Source: Oxalobacteraceae bacterium OTU3CAMAD1 (GTDB lineage: Bacteria > Pseudomonadota > Gammaproteobacteria > Burkholderiales > Burkholderiaceae_D). Taken from it: a DNA stretch of 64,000 bases. The position numbers and the translations under genes are program-made. The DNA lies in NCBI GenBank assembly GCA_024123915.1, contig CP099650.1:992001-1056000 (forward strand), given 5' to 3'. Of the stretch, positions 44,460 to 55,225 are shown in pieces (position 1 is the first letter of the stretch; each line of letters begins with the position of its first letter). Under the pieces are notes generated by a model, which did no database searches, was not told where the DNA came from, and saw only the letters and a program-made list of their open reading frames with translations.

Positions 44460-44989
44460 TGACCGAGCTGACTTATGTGGAACGCGCCGCGCGCGTCAAA
44501 CTGATGATCTTCGACGTCGACGGCGTGCTCACCGACGGCAGCCTGCATTACGGCGCCGACGGCGAGGCGCTCAAGACCTTCAACGTGTACGACGGCCTGG
44601 GCATCAAGCTGTTGCAGGAGTCCGGCGTGCAGACGGCCATCATCAGCGCGCGCGTGTCGCCGCAGGTGGTCAAGCGCGCCGCCGACCTCGGCATCGGCTT
44701 CCTGCACCAGGGCGGACACGACAAACTGACGCCGTTCAACGCGCTGCTGGACAAGACCGGCTTGACGGCCGAGCAGGTCGGCTTCATCGGCGACGACATC
44801 GTCGACCTGCCGATCCTGACGCGGGTCGGCTTCGCGGTGGCGGTGCCGGGCGGGCGCAAGGAGGTGCTCGAGCGCGCCCACCACGTGACGGTGGCGCAGG
44901 GCGGACGCGGCGCGGTGCGCGAAGTGTGCGAACTGCTGCTGCACGCGCAGGGCACTTACGAGCGCGTGCTGGCGCAGTTCATGGTGTGA
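44459..44989 (+). CDS. kdsC: 3-deoxy-D-manno-octulosonate 8-phosphate phosphatase
   Basis: A 176-residue HAD-superfamily phosphatase that removes phosphate from Kdo-8-phosphate to give Kdo. Motif I is FDVDGVLTDG with the nucleophile Asp, motif II is IISAR, and motif IV is FIGDDIVDLPIL. It has no cap domain, as usual for KdsC tetramers. The start codon overlaps the kdsD stop (TGATG). Confidence 0.95.
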   Translation: MTELTYVERAARVKLMIFDVDGVLTDGSLHYGADGEALKTFNVYDGLGIKLLQESGVQTAIISARVSPQVVKRAADLGIGFLHQGGHDKLTPFNALLDKTGLTAEQVGFIGDDIVDLPILTRVGFAVAVPGGRKEVLERAHHVTVAQGGRGAVREVCELLLHAQGTYERVLAQFMV

Positions 44990-45001
44990 CGGAGTGTAAT
45001 C

Positions 45002-45595
45002 ATGCGTAAAAGAACAGCACATCGCTGGCAGCTGACGCTGACCATGATCATCGGCGTGTTTGTCGCCGTCGGCAGCTTTTGGCTGGTGCAGGTGGTCAAC
45101 CAGTCCGGCCAGGAGCAGCAGGCCGACCAGTTCCTCAACGAACCGGACTACATCATCGACCGCTTCAGCCTGGTGCGCATGACCAAGGAGGGCAAGCCGG
45201 CCTACATCATCTCCGGCGACAAGCTGACCCACCGGCCGATCGACGACTCGTCCGACATCGACAAGCCGTTCCTGAACAGCCTGTCGGGCCAGCAGCCGCC
45301 GATGACGATCCACGCCGACACCGCGCGGGTCGACCAGAACAACACGCGGGTCACGCTCAACGGCAATGTCGACGTGGTGCGGCCGGCTTCGCCGAAGGCC
45401 GAGGCGATGCGCCTGCAGACCAGCACGCTGACGGTGTTCCCGGACGAAGAGCGGATGGAAACCAAGGCGCCGGTGCAGATGAAGCTGGGCAGCACGACCT
45501 CCAGCGGCACCGGCATGAAAACCAATAACGCCACGCGCCAGTTGCAACTGGGCGGGCGCGGAACGATCACGATGCCGCCGAAGGCGCCACGTTAA
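45002..45595 (+). CDS. lptC: LPS export system protein LptC
   Basis: A 197-residue bitopic inner-membrane protein with one N-terminal transmembrane helix (LTMIIGVFVAVGSFWLVQVV) and a periplasmic beta-jellyroll (IIDRFSLVRMTKEGKPAYIISGDKLTHRP). It receives LPS from LptB2FG and passes it to LptA. GGAG lies before the ATG. Its place between kdsC and lptA is the standard one. Confidence 0.92.
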   Translation: MRKRTAHRWQLTLTMIIGVFVAVGSFWLVQVVNQSGQEQQADQFLNEPDYIIDRFSLVRMTKEGKPAYIISGDKLTHRPIDDSSDIDKPFLNSLSGQQPPMTIHADTARVDQNNTRVTLNGNVDVVRPASPKAEAMRLQTSTLTVFPDEERMETKAPVQMKLGSTTSSGTGMKTNNATRQLQLGGRGTITMPPKAPR

Positions 45596-45618
45596 AAACA
45601 GATATGAAGGACACGACG

Positions 45619-46197
45619 ATGAAAAAACTGATACTGTCGGCCGCCTTGCTGCTGGCCGCCCTGGGCGCGGCCCATGCCGAAAAAGCCGACTCCAACAAGC
45701 CGACCGAGATTTCCTTCGACAACCTCGACGCCGACGACGTCAAGCAGATCAAGACCTTCACCGGCAACGTCGTGCTGACGCGCGGCACTTTGCTGATGAA
45801 GTCGCCCAAGGCGGTGGTCACCGAAGATCCGGAAGGCTACTCCTTCGTGGTGCTGACGGCCGGCGGCGGCACGCAGGCGACATTCCGCCAAAAGCTCGAC
45901 GGCGCCGGCGACCAGTGGGTCGAGGGTCGCGCCGACCGCATCGAGTACGACAGCAAGACCGAGCTGGTCAAGCTGTTCTCGAAGGCGCAGATCAAGAAGC
46001 TGGAAGGCAGCAAGACCGCCAGCCAGGTCGACGGCGAGTTCATCTCGTATGACAGCCGGCGCGAATTCTTCGCCGTGAAGAACACCCCGACCGGCGAAAG
46101 CAAGCCGGGCGCCGGCCGCAGCACGATGGTGATCCAGCCGTCGGTCAAGCAGGCGCCAGCGCCGGCACCCGCGACCAACCCAGCGGCGGGGAAATAA
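45619..46197 (+). CDS. lptA: Periplasmic LPS transport protein LptA
   Basis: A 192-residue periplasmic protein that forms the LPS bridge between inner and outer membrane. The ATG at 45619 is preferred over 45604 because AAGGA lies seven bases upstream and the signal peptide begins there (MKKLILSAALLLAALGAAHA). The OstA-like beta-strand core includes FTGNVVLTRGTLLMKSPKAVV and WVEGRADRIEYDSKTELVKLF. The C-terminal tail is Pro/Ala-rich. The stop lies two bases before lptB. Confidence 0.92.
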   Translation: MKKLILSAALLLAALGAAHAEKADSNKPTEISFDNLDADDVKQIKTFTGNVVLTRGTLLMKSPKAVVTEDPEGYSFVVLTAGGGTQATFRQKLDGAGDQWVEGRADRIEYDSKTELVKLFSKAQIKKLEGSKTASQVDGEFISYDSRREFFAVKNTPTGESKPGAGRSTMVIQPSVKQAPAPAPATNPAAGK

Positions 46198-46199
46198 GC

Positions 46200-46952
<753 letters not shown>

Positions 46953-46961
46953 TCGCGCCCC

Positions 46962-48443
46962 ATGAAACAGTCATTGCAACTGCGCACGTCGCAGCACCTC
47001 GCGCTGACACCCCAGCTGCAGCAGTCGATCCGTCTGCTGCAGCTGTCCACGCTGGAGCTGCACCAGGAGCTCGAGCAGCTACTCACCGACAATCCCTTGC
47101 TCGAGCGCCTGGACGACCCGCTCGACCGTTCGCTGCGGCTGCTGTCCGACGGCGCCATCAGCCAGCAGGCGCCGTCCGGCGAGGCCCCGCCCGAAGGCCC
47201 GCCGAACCAGCAGGACGCGCCGGCCCCCGCCGACGCCGACAACTACGACGGCCCGGCCGCCGATACCGAAAGTACCAGCAGCGAGGCCGATGTCGACTGG
47301 AGCGACGCCGGCCGCAGCAAGGCGCCCGACGACGAGGACGCGCGTCCGCAACTGGAGGCGAACCACTGCACCCTGCGCGAGCACCTGATGGAGCAGATGC
47401 GCGTGACCGTGCTGGAGATGCGCGACCGCGCGCTGGTCGAGCTGATCATCGACGCGCTCGACGAGAACGGCTACCTGGAGGAGCCGCTGGAAGAGATCCA
47501 CGCGCGCCTGCCGGAGGAACTGGAAGTCGACATCGACGAACTGCGCACCGCCTTGTCGATGCTGCAAAGTTTCGATCCGATGGGCGTGGGCGCGCGCAAC
47601 GCCTCCGAATGCCTGGCGCTGCAGATCAAGCGCCTGCCCGGCATCGCGCTGGTGACGCGGCGCATGGCGCTGACCATCGTCGAGAACCATTTGACCTGGT
47701 TCGCCCAGCGCGATTTCAACAAGCTGAAAAAGGCGCTGGTGTGCGACGACGAGGATCTGCGCGAGGCGCAGGCCGTCATCCGCCTCTGCAATCCGCATCC
47801 GGGCTCGGCCTTCGCGTCGGACGTGTCGGACTACGTGGTGCCGGACGTGATCGTCAAGAAGTCGCGCACCGGCTGGCAGGTCAGCCTCAACAACGACGTC
47901 ATGCCGCGCCTGCGGGTCAACGCCATGTACGCCAACCTGCTCAAGCAGGGCAAGGGCGAGGGCGCGATGGGCGCCCAGCTGCAGGAAGCCAAGTGGCTGA
48001 TCAAGAATATGCGCCAGCGCTTCGACACCATCCTGCGCGTGGCGCAAGCGATAGTAGAAAGACAAAAGAACTTTTTCTCGCACGGCGCCGTTGCCATGCG
48101 CCCCCTTGTGCTTCGCGAAATTGCTGATACACTGGGTTTACACGAGAGCACTATTTCTCGGGTGACGACTCAAAAGTACATGCTGACGCCGCACGGCATG
48201 TTTGAGTTGAAATATTTCTTTGGTAGCCACGTCGCCACCGAAGCGGGCGGTGAAGCAAGTTCGACGGCGATACGGGCACTCATTGTGCAATTGACAGGAG
48301 CTGAAGACCCTAAAAATCCTTTATCCGACAGTAAGATTGCGGACATGCTGGGAGAACAAGGCATGGTGATTGCGCGACGGACTGTTGCCAAATATCGCGA
48401 AGCGTTGAAAATCCCTCCCGTCAGTCTCCGCAAGTCTTTGTAG
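46962..48443 (+). CDS. rpoN: RNA polymerase sigma-54 factor
   Basis: A 493-residue sigma-54. Region I is Gln/Leu-rich ([39 protein letters not shown]), the acidic region II follows (about residues 60-130), then the core-binding domain, the HTH ([24 protein letters not shown]) and the RpoN box [10 protein letters not shown] near the C-terminus. It controls nitrogen, motility and other activator-dependent promoters. It is directly behind lptB and followed by hpf. Confidence 0.96.
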   Translation: MKQSLQLRTSQHLALTPQLQQSIRLLQLSTLELHQELEQLLTDNPLLERLDDPLDRSLRLLSDGAISQQAPSGEAPPEGPPNQQDAPAPADADNYDGPAADTESTSSEADVDWSDAGRSKAPDDEDARPQLEANHCTLREHLMEQMRVTVLEMRDRALVELIIDALDENGYLEEPLEEIHARLPEELEVDIDELRTALSMLQSFDPMGVGARNASECLALQIKRLPGIALVTRRMALTIVENHLTWFAQRDFNKLKKALVCDDEDLREAQAVIRLCNPHPGSAFASDVSDYVVPDVIVKKSRTGWQVSLNNDVMPRLRVNAMYANLLKQGKGEGAMGAQLQEAKWLIKNMRQRFDTILRVAQAIVERQKNFFSHGAVAMRPLVLREIADTLGLHESTISRVTTQKYMLTPHGMFELKYFFGSHVATEAGGEASSTAIRALIVQLTGAEDPKNPLSDSKIADMLGEQGMVIARRTVAKYREALKIPPVSLRKSL

Positions 48444-48518
48444 TTACTTGGTCACTGTGCGCCCGGCCGCAATGGGCGCGGCACTGACCGTAAGCGACAT
48501 TTATCTTTAGGAGCGTGT

Positions 48519-48878
48519 ATGAATCTGACCATCAGTGGACATCATCTCGAAGTGACCGCGGCCATCCGCGAATACGTACAGAACAAACTGGAACGTGTCA
48601 CTCGTCACTTCGATCAAGTTATTGATATTGCTGTCATCCTGACTGTAGATAACCTTAAAGAGAAATCCAAGCGCCAAAAGGCTGAAATCAATCTGCGTCT
48701 GTCGGGTAAAACCGTGTACGTGGAAAGCCTGTCCCAAGACCTGTACGCCGCGATCGACACCCTGGTCGACAAGCTTGACCGGCAGGTCATGAAATACAAA
48801 TCCAAAGTTCAGCAGCACGGCCACGATGCGATCAAGCATCTCCCGGATAGCTACGAACCCGCTGCCGCCGCCCTATAA
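48519..48878 (+). CDS. hpf: Short ribosome hibernation promoting factor
   Basis: A 119-residue HPF/YfiA family protein ([60 protein letters not shown]). It binds the 30S subunit and helps form inactive 100S ribosomes in stationary phase. The short form lacks the long C-terminal dimerization domain. AGGAG precedes the ATG. It is the last gene of this operon, ended by a strong terminator. Confidence 0.94.
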   Translation: MNLTISGHHLEVTAAIREYVQNKLERVTRHFDQVIDIAVILTVDNLKEKSKRQKAEINLRLSGKTVYVESLSQDLYAAIDTLVDKLDRQVMKYKSKVQQHGHDAIKHLPDSYEPAAAAL

Positions 48879-48902
48879 CAACGGCCTCCGGCACCATCCA
48901 AC

Positions 48903-48927
48903 AAAGGGCGCAAGGGCGCCCTTTTTT
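48903..48927 (+). terminator. Rho-independent terminator after hpf
   Basis: AAAGGGCGC and GCGCCCTTT form a 9-bp stem with an AAGG loop, followed by a run of T. It closes the rpoN-hpf operon. Confidence 0.85.
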
Positions 48928-48940
48928 GTGCCCGCGTTTT

Positions 48941-48976
48941 TGTCCGCTTCCGTGTCCGCTTCCGTGTCCGCTTCCG
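48941..48976 (+). repeat. Three tandem copies of a 12-bp repeat (TGTCCGCTTCCG)
   Basis: Exact head-to-tail copies at 48941, 48953 and 48965 in the gap between the hpf terminator and the next gene. Probably slippage-derived. No function is apparent. Confidence 0.8.
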
Positions 48977-49040
48977 ATTCGATGAAAATAATTTATCCCG
49001 TTTCGGCGGTAGAATAGGCGCTTAACCCGCACGGCCAGGC

Positions 49041-49067
49041 GGGGTCGTACCCGACGGGTACGACCCC
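49041..49067. repeat. REP-like perfect hairpin (GGGGTCGTACCC type)
   Basis: GGGGTCGTACCC and GGGTACGACCCC form 12-bp perfect arms around a GAC loop. The GGGGTC/GACCCC ends recall the hairpin at 56,808, so both may belong to dispersed REP-type elements. It lies about 70 bases before the hydratase gene and could sit in its 5' untranslated region. Confidence 0.6.
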
Positions 49068-49137
49068 TAAGCGGTACGGCGAGCGTCCCGCTGCAAGCAT
49101 GCGGGTTTGATAGATTTTCACGTAAGGCGGCGGCATC

Positions 49138-50223
49138 ATGAGCGAATTGGTCCACACCAGCATCGTCAACGGCACCGGCTTCATCACACTGGACCGGCCC
49201 AAGGCGTTGAACTCGCTGTCCCTGGAGATGCTGCGCGCCATCACGACGGCGCTGCTGGCGTGGCGCGACGATTCCGCCGTCGCCGCCGTCGTTATCCGCT
49301 CCAGCAGCGGTAAGGCCTTCTGCGCCGGCGGCGATATCCGTTTCTTCTACGAGGCCGGGCGCGCCACGCCGCAGGCCGGCAGCGCGCTGCTCGAGGATTT
49401 CTTCACCGAGGAGTACTCCCTCAACCACCTGGTCCACAGCTATCCGAAGCCGTACATCGCGCTGATGGACGGCGTGGTCATGGGCGGCGGCATGGGCATC
49501 GCGCAGAGCGGCCCGGACAGCCGGGTGCGCATCGTCACCGAGCGCACGAAGATGGCGATGCCGGAGGTGAACATCGGCCTGTTCCCGGATGTGGGCGGCA
49601 GCTATTTCCTGTCGCGCGCGCCGGGCGGGCTGGGGCGCTATCTGGGCGTGACCGGCGTGACGATAGGCGCGGCCGACGCGCTGTATGCCGGCCTGTCCGA
49701 CCACTATGTGCCGGCGGACGCACTGGAGCTGCTGCATGCGATCCTGGAATCGACCCCGGGCGCGGAACTGGTCGAGGCGATCGCGGCCTTCGCGGAGCCG
49801 TTCACGGGCGCGGTCGGGCCGGGCAGGCTGGAGGCCGAGCGCGCGGCCATCGACCGCCACTTCGGCGCCGGCTCGGTGGCGGCCATCGTCGCCTCGCTGC
49901 AGGCGGACGCGAGTCCGTTCGCCAGCGGAACGATGGCGACGATGGCGAGCCGCTCGCCGTCGATGATGTGCGTGACGCACGAGCTGATACGGCGCGGCGC
50001 GGCGCTGGATATGGCCGGCTGCCTGCGCATGGAGCGCGCGCTGGTGCGCCGCGTCTTCGAGAACGGCGAGGTGATCGAAGGCGTGCGCGCGCTTGTCATC
50101 GACAAGGACAACGCGCCGCAATGGCGCCCGCCGTCAATCGCGGAGGTCGGCGAGGAGCAGGTGGCGCGCTGGTTCGCGCCGGTCTGGCCCGAGCACGCCC
50201 ACCCGCTGCGCCACCTGGCCTAG
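49138..50223 (+). CDS. Enoyl-CoA hydratase/isomerase family protein, probable 3-hydroxyisobutyryl-CoA hydrolase
   Basis: A 361-residue crotonase-fold protein of the longer ECH_2 type. Key segments are [34 protein letters not shown] (oxyanion hole) and [49 protein letters not shown], the last with the catalytic Glu of the hydrolase group. It would hydrolyse 3-hydroxyisobutyryl-CoA in valine breakdown. Other crotonase activities cannot be excluded. No other branched-chain degradation genes are adjacent. Its 3' end overlaps the convergent cheB gene by 90 bp. Confidence 0.85.
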   Translation: MSELVHTSIVNGTGFITLDRPKALNSLSLEMLRAITTALLAWRDDSAVAAVVIRSSSGKAFCAGGDIRFFYEAGRATPQAGSALLEDFFTEEYSLNHLVHSYPKPYIALMDGVVMGGGMGIAQSGPDSRVRIVTERTKMAMPEVNIGLFPDVGGSYFLSRAPGGLGRYLGVTGVTIGAADALYAGLSDHYVPADALELLHAILESTPGAELVEAIAAFAEPFTGAVGPGRLEAERAAIDRHFGAGSVAAIVASLQADASPFASGTMATMASRSPSMMCVTHELIRRGAALDMAGCLRMERALVRRVFENGEVIEGVRALVIDKDNAPQWRPPSIAEVGEEQVARWFAPVWPEHAHPLRHLA

Positions 50224-51327
50224 CCGGCCCTCCGCCTGGATTGCCGCCGCGATCCCGCCCAGCGGCAGCACGGCGCACGCGGCGTCCATCCTGACAGCTT
50301 GCTTGGGCATGCCGTACACCACGCAGCTGGCCTCGTCCTGGGCGATGGTGTGGGCGCCGGCGTCGCGCATCGCGCGCAGGCCGCGCGCGCCGTCGTCGCC
50401 CATGCCGGTCATGATCACCCCCAGCGCGTTGGGGCCGGCGCACCGCGCGAGCGAGCCGAACAGGACATCGACCGCCGGCCGGTGGCGGTTGACGTGCGGG
50501 TCTTCCGTGATCTCGACGAAGTATCCGGTGCCGCTGCGCTGTACTCGCATGTGCCGCCCGCCCGGGGCGATCAGGGCCGTGCCCGGCAGGACGCGGTCGC
50601 CGTGCCGCGCCTCGCGCACCGCGATCCGGCATACGCGGTCGAGGCCACGGGCGAAGCCGTCGGTGAATTTTTCCGGCATGTGCTGGACGATGACGATGCC
50701 GGGACAGCTCACCGGCAGGGCGGAGAGCACCAGTTCCAGCGCGCGGGTGCCGCCAAGGGAGGCGCCGAGGGCCACGATCGTGTCGGTGGCGGCCGCGTGG
50801 CGGACGACGGGCGGGGCGGATGGCGTGGCGGCATTGGAGCGGGATATAGGCCCGCTTGCCCGCGCCAGGCCGGCGGCGGCGGCGGGGGCGGCGCGCGCGG
50901 CAGCCTTGACGACACGCAGCAGATCCAGGGCCCTGGCGAACGAGACCTGCTCGAGCCCGGGCCGGGGCTTGGCGACCACGGCGACCGCGCCGGCCGCCAA
51001 TGCCATCCGCGTGGTCTCGATGCCGCGCTCGGTGAGCGTGGAACAGATCACCACCGGCGTCGGCCGCTCGCGCATCAAGCGCCGCAGGAAGCCCATGCCG
51101 TCCATGCGCGGCATCTCCACGTCCAGCAGGATTACGTCCGGCCAGTCGCCGGCCATGGCGTCCATCGCGTGAAGCGGATCGCCGGCGGCGCCGATGACGG
51201 CGACGGCGGGGTCGCCGGCCAGCAGCGCCGCGAGGGTCCGGCGCACCGGCGCCGAATCGTCGACGATCATCACCTTGATCGCGGGGCGGTCAGGCGTCGG
51301 GCTTGCGGAGGAGTGGCGGCCTGACAT
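50134..51327 (-). CDS. cheB: Chemotaxis response regulator protein-glutamate methylesterase
   Basis: A 397-residue two-domain protein. The receiver domain is at about residues 18-135 ([38 protein letters not shown], with the phosphorylated Asp). After an Ala/Pro-rich linker the methylesterase domain shows the catalytic Ser-His-Asp set: [27 protein letters not shown] and [15 protein letters not shown]. It removes methyl groups from, or deamidates, chemoreceptors. It is orphaned: no cheA, cheW, cheR or receptor gene is nearby. The last 30 residues are beyond the usual end and overlap the neighbouring gene. Confidence 0.9.
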   Translation of the reverse strand: MSGRHSSASPTPDRPAIKVMIVDDSAPVRRTLAALLAGDPAVAVIGAAGDPLHAMDAMAGDWPDVILLDVEMPRMDGMGFLRRLMRERPTPVVICSTLTERGIETTRMALAAGAVAVVAKPRPGLEQVSFARALDLLRVVKAAARAAPAAAAGLARASGPISRSNAATPSAPPVVRHAAATDTIVALGASLGGTRALELVLSALPVSCPGIVIVQHMPEKFTDGFARGLDRVCRIAVREARHGDRVLPGTALIAPGGRHMRVQRSGTGYFVEITEDPHVNRHRPAVDVLFGSLARCAGPNALGVIMTGMGDDGARGLRAMRDAGAHTIAQDEASCVVYGMPKQAVRMDAACAVLPLGGIAAAIQAEGRLGQVAQRVGVLGPDRREPARHLLLADLRD

Positions 51328-51503
51328 TTTGTCTTTTAGGAATTAGTGTTGCGATGTTGAAATCATCGCAGCACTCTTCCTCCGCGCCCATAGGGCGGGG
51401 ACGGTTCTTCCGTCGGGAAGATGGAAGTTGCCTGGTAGGGAATTCCTTACGCACGGCCCGGGGAAGGCCGCCGGCCATGCGTGGCAGGTGCCAGGTTAAT
51501 GGG

Positions 51504-52364
51504 TTATTGCTCGCGGTGGCGCAGGACCACGCGTTCGTTGGGGTGGAAATAGGCGGCCAGTTTTTCGGCCATGTAGACCGAGCGGTGCTGGCCGCCGGTG
51601 CAGCCCAGCGCCACCGTCAGGTAGCTGCGGTTGTCGGTCTTGAAGAACGGCAGCCACTTTTCAACAAACGCACGGATATCGCCCATCATCTCGATGGCGC
51701 TGGGCTGGGCGTCGAGAAAATCGATCACCGGCGCGTCGCGGCCCGTCAGCGGGCGCAACGTCAGGTCGTAATACGGGTTCGGCAGGGCGCGCACATCGAA
51801 CACGAAATCGGCGTCCATCGGCACGCCCAGCTTGAAGGCGAACGATTCGAAGAACAAGGTCAGCGGCGCGCCCTCGCTGGCGACCAGGTCCTTGACCCAG
51901 GCGCGCAGTTTGTTGGCGCTTAGTTCCGACGTATCGACCACGTGGCCCAACTGCTCGATGGCCGACAGCCGCTCGCGCTCCTCCATAATGCATTCGATCA
52001 AGGTGCGGCGCGCGGCCGGATTCTGGCCCGGACGCAACTCGTGCGACAGCGGATGGCTGCGGCGCGTCTCCGAGAAGCGCGCCACCAGCGAGTGCGTGTT
52101 CGCGGTCAGGAACATGACCTTGACGTCGTGTCCCTCTTCGCGCAGGCGCTTGACGTCGGCCGGCAGCGAAGCGAGCGATTCGGCGCTGCGGGCGTCGACG
52201 GCCACCGCCAGCGCCTGCAAGCCTTCCTCGGCCAGGGTCGCGACCAGGTTCGACAGCAATGCCGGCGGCAGGTTGTCGACACAGTAGTGGCCGGTGTCTT
52301 CCAGCACGTTCAGGGCCACCGATTTGCCGGAGCCGGATATACCTGTGATGAGGACGATACGCAT
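51504..52364 (-). CDS. rapZ: RNase adapter protein RapZ
   Basis: A 286-residue P-loop protein. Walker A is [11 protein letters not shown] and the Walker B-like region is [12 protein letters not shown]. The C-terminal domain, which binds small RNA and glucosamine-6-phosphate in E. coli, carries the conserved [20 protein letters not shown]. In enterobacteria RapZ guides RNase E to GlmZ. In betaproteobacteria the RNA partner is not established. Seven bases separate it from hprK, and it is the last gene of the ptsN-hprK-rapZ group. Confidence 0.93.
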   Translation of the reverse strand: MRIVLITGISGSGKSVALNVLEDTGHYCVDNLPPALLSNLVATLAEEGLQALAVAVDARSAESLASLPADVKRLREEGHDVKVMFLTANTHSLVARFSETRRSHPLSHELRPGQNPAARRTLIECIMEERERLSAIEQLGHVVDTSELSANKLRAWVKDLVASEGAPLTLFFESFAFKLGVPMDADFVFDVRALPNPYYDLTLRPLTGRDAPVIDFLDAQPSAIEMMGDIRAFVEKWLPFFKTDNRSYLTVALGCTGGQHRSVYMAEKLAAYFHPNERVVLRHREQ

Positions 52365-52371
52365 GATGGCT

Positions 52372-53307
52372 TTAATCTCCGCTCATGGCTTGTCTCTGAC
52401 GCTCCATGAACTCTTGTAAGGTGTCGATGCCGCGCAATTGCAGTATCGTGTTGCGGACGGCGGCTTCCAGCAGCACCGCGATGTTGCGGCCGGCCGCCAC
52501 CGGGATGACGACCTTGCGGATCGGCAGGCCCAGCACGTCCTCGGTCGGGAACTGGAACGGCAGCCGCTCCACTTCCTCTTCCGCCGCGCCACGGCGCACC
52601 AGGTGCACGATCAGCTTCAGGCGCATCTTGCGGCGCACCGCCGTCTCGCCGAAGATCGCCTTGATGTCCAGCAAGCCCAGCCCGCGCACTTCCAGCAGAT
52701 TCTGCAGCAGGGCCGGGCAGCGGCCCTCGATCATGTTGGGCGCGATGCGCGAAAACTCGACCGCGTCGTCGGCCACCAGGCCGTGCGAGCGCGAAATCAG
52801 TTCCAGGCCCAGCTCGCTCTTGCCCAGGCCCGAGTCGCCGGTGATCAGCACGCCCACGCCCAGCACGTCCATGAAGACGCCGTGCATGATGATGCGTTGC
52901 GCCAGCTTCTTGGAAAGATACACGCGCAGGAAGTCGATCACCTGTGCGGCAGGTAACGGAGTGGAGAACAGCGGGATGTTTTTTTCGTCGCAGATGGCCA
53001 GGATGTCGGGCGGCGTTTCCAGACCCTGGGCGATGATCAGCGCCGGCGGGCCGCCAGCGATCAGCTCGCCAATGACGTGGGCGCGCGTGAGCGCCTTCAA
53101 GCGCTGGTAGTAATTGATTTCCTGGTGCCCGAAGACCTGGATGCGGCCCGGGTGGATGGTGTTCAGGTGGCCGACCTGGTCGGCGGCGGAGGCGACGTCG
53201 CCGGAGATGAGGCGCTCGCCGCCGGGAAAGCCGGCGAACCAGCCGAGCTGCAAACTCTCGCGATTGTCGTCGTAAAGCCTTTGTATCGTCAGCGGCGTTT
53301 GCAGCAT
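52372..53307 (-). CDS. hprK: HPr kinase/phosphorylase
   Basis: A 311-residue bifunctional enzyme that phosphorylates and dephosphorylates a serine of HPr. The Walker A motif [10 protein letters not shown] lies at about residues 153-162. The following [17 protein letters not shown] and the family signature ECR-type segment ([22 protein letters not shown]) are intact. The N-terminal domain (1-130) is of the regulatory type. No HPr or enzyme I gene is in the window. It sits between rapZ and ptsN. Confidence 0.95.
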   Translation of the reverse strand: MLQTPLTIQRLYDDNRESLQLGWFAGFPGGERLISGDVASAADQVGHLNTIHPGRIQVFGHQEINYYQRLKALTRAHVIGELIAGGPPALIIAQGLETPPDILAICDEKNIPLFSTPLPAAQVIDFLRVYLSKKLAQRIIMHGVFMDVLGVGVLITGDSGLGKSELGLELISRSHGLVADDAVEFSRIAPNMIEGRCPALLQNLLEVRGLGLLDIKAIFGETAVRRKMRLKLIVHLVRRGAAEEEVERLPFQFPTEDVLGLPIRKVVIPVAAGRNIAVLLEAAVRNTILQLRGIDTLQEFMERQRQAMSGD

Positions 53308-53412
53308 GGGTCGTCTTATCTCGAGGTTGAACGGGGGCTACGCCCTAGTTTAACCTATTGTCCGGCACCTCATGCTTGCAAGCCACTTATCAGCCGCTTG
53401 GCGACGCGCTTT

Positions 53413-53895
53413 TTAGCCGGCCGCCTGCAGGCTCGGCATCCAGTTGATGATGCGCGAGTGCACCGATTTCGGGTCCGGGTCGGTGGAGAGCGCGGTGCGG
53501 AAGGCGTCGTCGGAGAACATCTCGGCGATCTCCGACAGGATTTCCAGGTGCTGCTGGGTGACGTGGTCCGGGATCAACAGGAAGAACAGCAGGTTGACCG
53601 GCTTGCCGTCGGGCGACTCGAACGGAATCGGCTCGGCCAGGCGGACGAACGCCGCCAGCGGCGACTTCAGGCTCTTCATGCCCTTGATGCGGCCGTGCGG
53701 CACGGCCACGCCATGACCGAGCCCGGTGGAACCGAGGCGCTCGCGCGCGAACAGGTTGTCCGAGACGGTGGAGCGGGCGATACCGCAATTGTTTTCGAAG
53801 ATCAGACCAGCTTGCTCGAATGCCCGCTTCTTGCTGGAGACTTCCAGGTCAAGCAGCACATTGTCGAGTGAGAGTATTTTGCTCAGGTTATTCAT
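53413..53895 (-). CDS. ptsN: PTS IIA-like nitrogen-regulatory protein (EIIANtr)
   Basis: A 160-residue EIIA-fructose/mannitol family protein. The phosphorylated histidine lies in LGHGVAVPHGRIKG. Surrounding motifs (FARERLGSTGLGHG, LLFFLLIPDHVTQQHLEILSEIAEMF) fit PtsN. It acts in the nitrogen PTS, controlling potassium uptake and other processes according to phosphorylation. It is usually cotranscribed with rpoN and hpf but here lies on the opposite strand from them. Confidence 0.93.
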   Translation of the reverse strand: MNNLSKILSLDNVLLDLEVSSKKRAFEQAGLIFENNCGIARSTVSDNLFARERLGSTGLGHGVAVPHGRIKGMKSLKSPLAAFVRLAEPIPFESPDGKPVNLLFFLLIPDHVTQQHLEILSEIAEMFSDDAFRTALSTDPDPKSVHSRIINWMPSLQAAG

Positions 53896-54201
53896 AAGAC
53901 GATAAGAATGTTACGACGCACAAGGCGTGCCGCCGAATTATAGGCTTGTTTGTGCGCCATGTAACATGAATTCGCTCGCGCCGGCGTTGCTTTGGTGTCA
54001 GGCGGCCGGCGCGTTGGGCCGCCACGGGCGTTATTGAAAATGCACGACAGAAAGCATTTGCTATTTATGCGCAATAAAGCGTGAAAACGCCGGTTTTTCG
54101 CCGCAAAGCGACGGGCTTTTCCGATTTTTCGCGTTTTTCAACAGATGGGCTCGTTTCTTGTGAAAATCGCACCATGGCTCACATCATACGCCTGATTTTT
54201 G
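53896..54201. other. 306-bp gap between ptsN and queF
   Basis: No gene is visible. The stretch after about 54,040 is AT-rich with runs of T, typical of a promoter region, and should hold the ptsN promoter and the end of queF transcription. A weak stem (GCCGC-AAA-GCGACGGGC region, about 54,100) is the only hairpin seen. Confidence 0.35.
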
Positions 54202-55035
54202 CTATTGACGTGCGCCGCGCAGGTTCGGCGGTTTCTGCGCCGTGCTGAAATTGCTGCGCCATGGATTGATGTCGAGCCCGCCCCGGCGGGTGTAGCGCGC
54301 GTACACCGCCAGTTGCTGCGGCGCGCACTGGCGCAGGATGTCGACGAAGATGCGTTCCACGCATTGCTCGTGGAATTCGTTGTGCTCGCGGAAACCGATC
54401 AGGTATTTCAATAAACCTTCCTGGTCGATTTGCGGGCCTGCATAATGGATTTGCACGCTGGCCCAGTCGGGCTGGCCGGTGACCAGGCAGTTCGACTTGA
54501 GCAGGTGGGACACCAGTTTTTCCTCGACCGGTTCCTCGTCGTGCGCGGCCTTGAGGATTTCCGGCGACGGGCTGTAGTTGTCGACCTCGATGTCGAGGCG
54601 GTCCAGCAGCAGGCCGTCGAGTTCGCCCATCGAAATCATGCCGAATTCCTCCGGCTGGGTGATGGTGATGTGGACGTTGGCACCGGCCGCCTCGGTCAGG
54701 TCCTGCTGCAGCAGCGACTTGAGCGCCACCACGTTTTCCAGGCGGGTCTGGTTGAACGAGTTCAGGTAGAGCTTGAACGATTTCGATTCGATGATGTTGG
54801 GCGAATCGGCCGGGAAGGTCACGCGGGCGATCGCCACCTGCGGTTTGCCGCGCTGGTTGAGCCAGGAGATCTCGTAGGCGTTCCAGATGTCGACGCCGAA
54901 GAAGGGCAGGGTGCCGGCCAGGCCCAGCTCGTCGCGCTTGCCCTGGCGCGGGATGGGGAACAGCAGCTCCGGCGCGTAATCGGTGCGGTAGGCGGAGGTT
55001 TTTCCCAGCGGGGACAGGTCGACGGAGTTGGTCAT
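54202..55035 (-). CDS. queF: NADPH-dependent 7-cyano-7-deazaguanine reductase
   Basis: Reduces preQ0 to preQ1 in queuosine synthesis. 277 residues, the long two-domain (YqeN-type) form. The start at 55035 ([16 protein letters not shown]) is preferred over the open frame from 55146, whose extra 37 residues reach into a palindromic repeat. The QueF motif region [16 protein letters not shown] is present. The catalytic Cys lies in [16 protein letters not shown] and the substrate-binding end in [14 protein letters not shown]. It stands alone. No other queuosine genes are near. Confidence 0.93.
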   Translation of the reverse strand: MTNSVDLSPLGKTSAYRTDYAPELLFPIPRQGKRDELGLAGTLPFFGVDIWNAYEISWLNQRGKPQVAIARVTFPADSPNIIESKSFKLYLNSFNQTRLENVVALKSLLQQDLTEAAGANVHITITQPEEFGMISMGELDGLLLDRLDIEVDNYSPSPEILKAAHDEEPVEEKLVSHLLKSNCLVTGQPDWASVQIHYAGPQIDQEGLLKYLIGFREHNEFHEQCVERIFVDILRQCAPQQLAVYARYTRRGGLDINPWRSNFSTAQKPPNLRGARQ

Positions 55036-55107
55036 GGCGGTGTGCGAAACGGTAAAGGTGAAATGGTAGCCTAATTTCACCGTACCATGTCGCGGCCCGC
55101 TCCTGAT

Positions 55108-55205
55108 CACGTAGGGCGGATTAGGCGGGACGCCGTAATCGGCCAATGCGTGCGCCGTCGAAACGCATGCATGGCGGATTACGCTTCGCTAATCCGCCCT
55201 ACGTG
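55108..55205. repeat. Palindromic repeat, copy 2
   Basis: A 98-bp copy of the element at 33,286, with arms CACGTAGGGCGGATTAG and CTAATCCGCCCTACGTG and a slightly altered centre. It lies between ilvA and queF, both on the minus strand. Confidence 0.85.
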
Positions 55206-55225
55206 GTTCAGAAGGCGCTGACGCC

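Noticed and set aside
48941..48976. Short tandem repeats considered as a CRISPR or regulatory array
   Set aside because: Only three 12-bp copies without spacers. Simple slippage is enough to explain them.
55036..55146. N-terminal extension of queF up to 55146
   Set aside because: It would run into the palindromic repeat and does not match the family start. The ATG at 55035 does.
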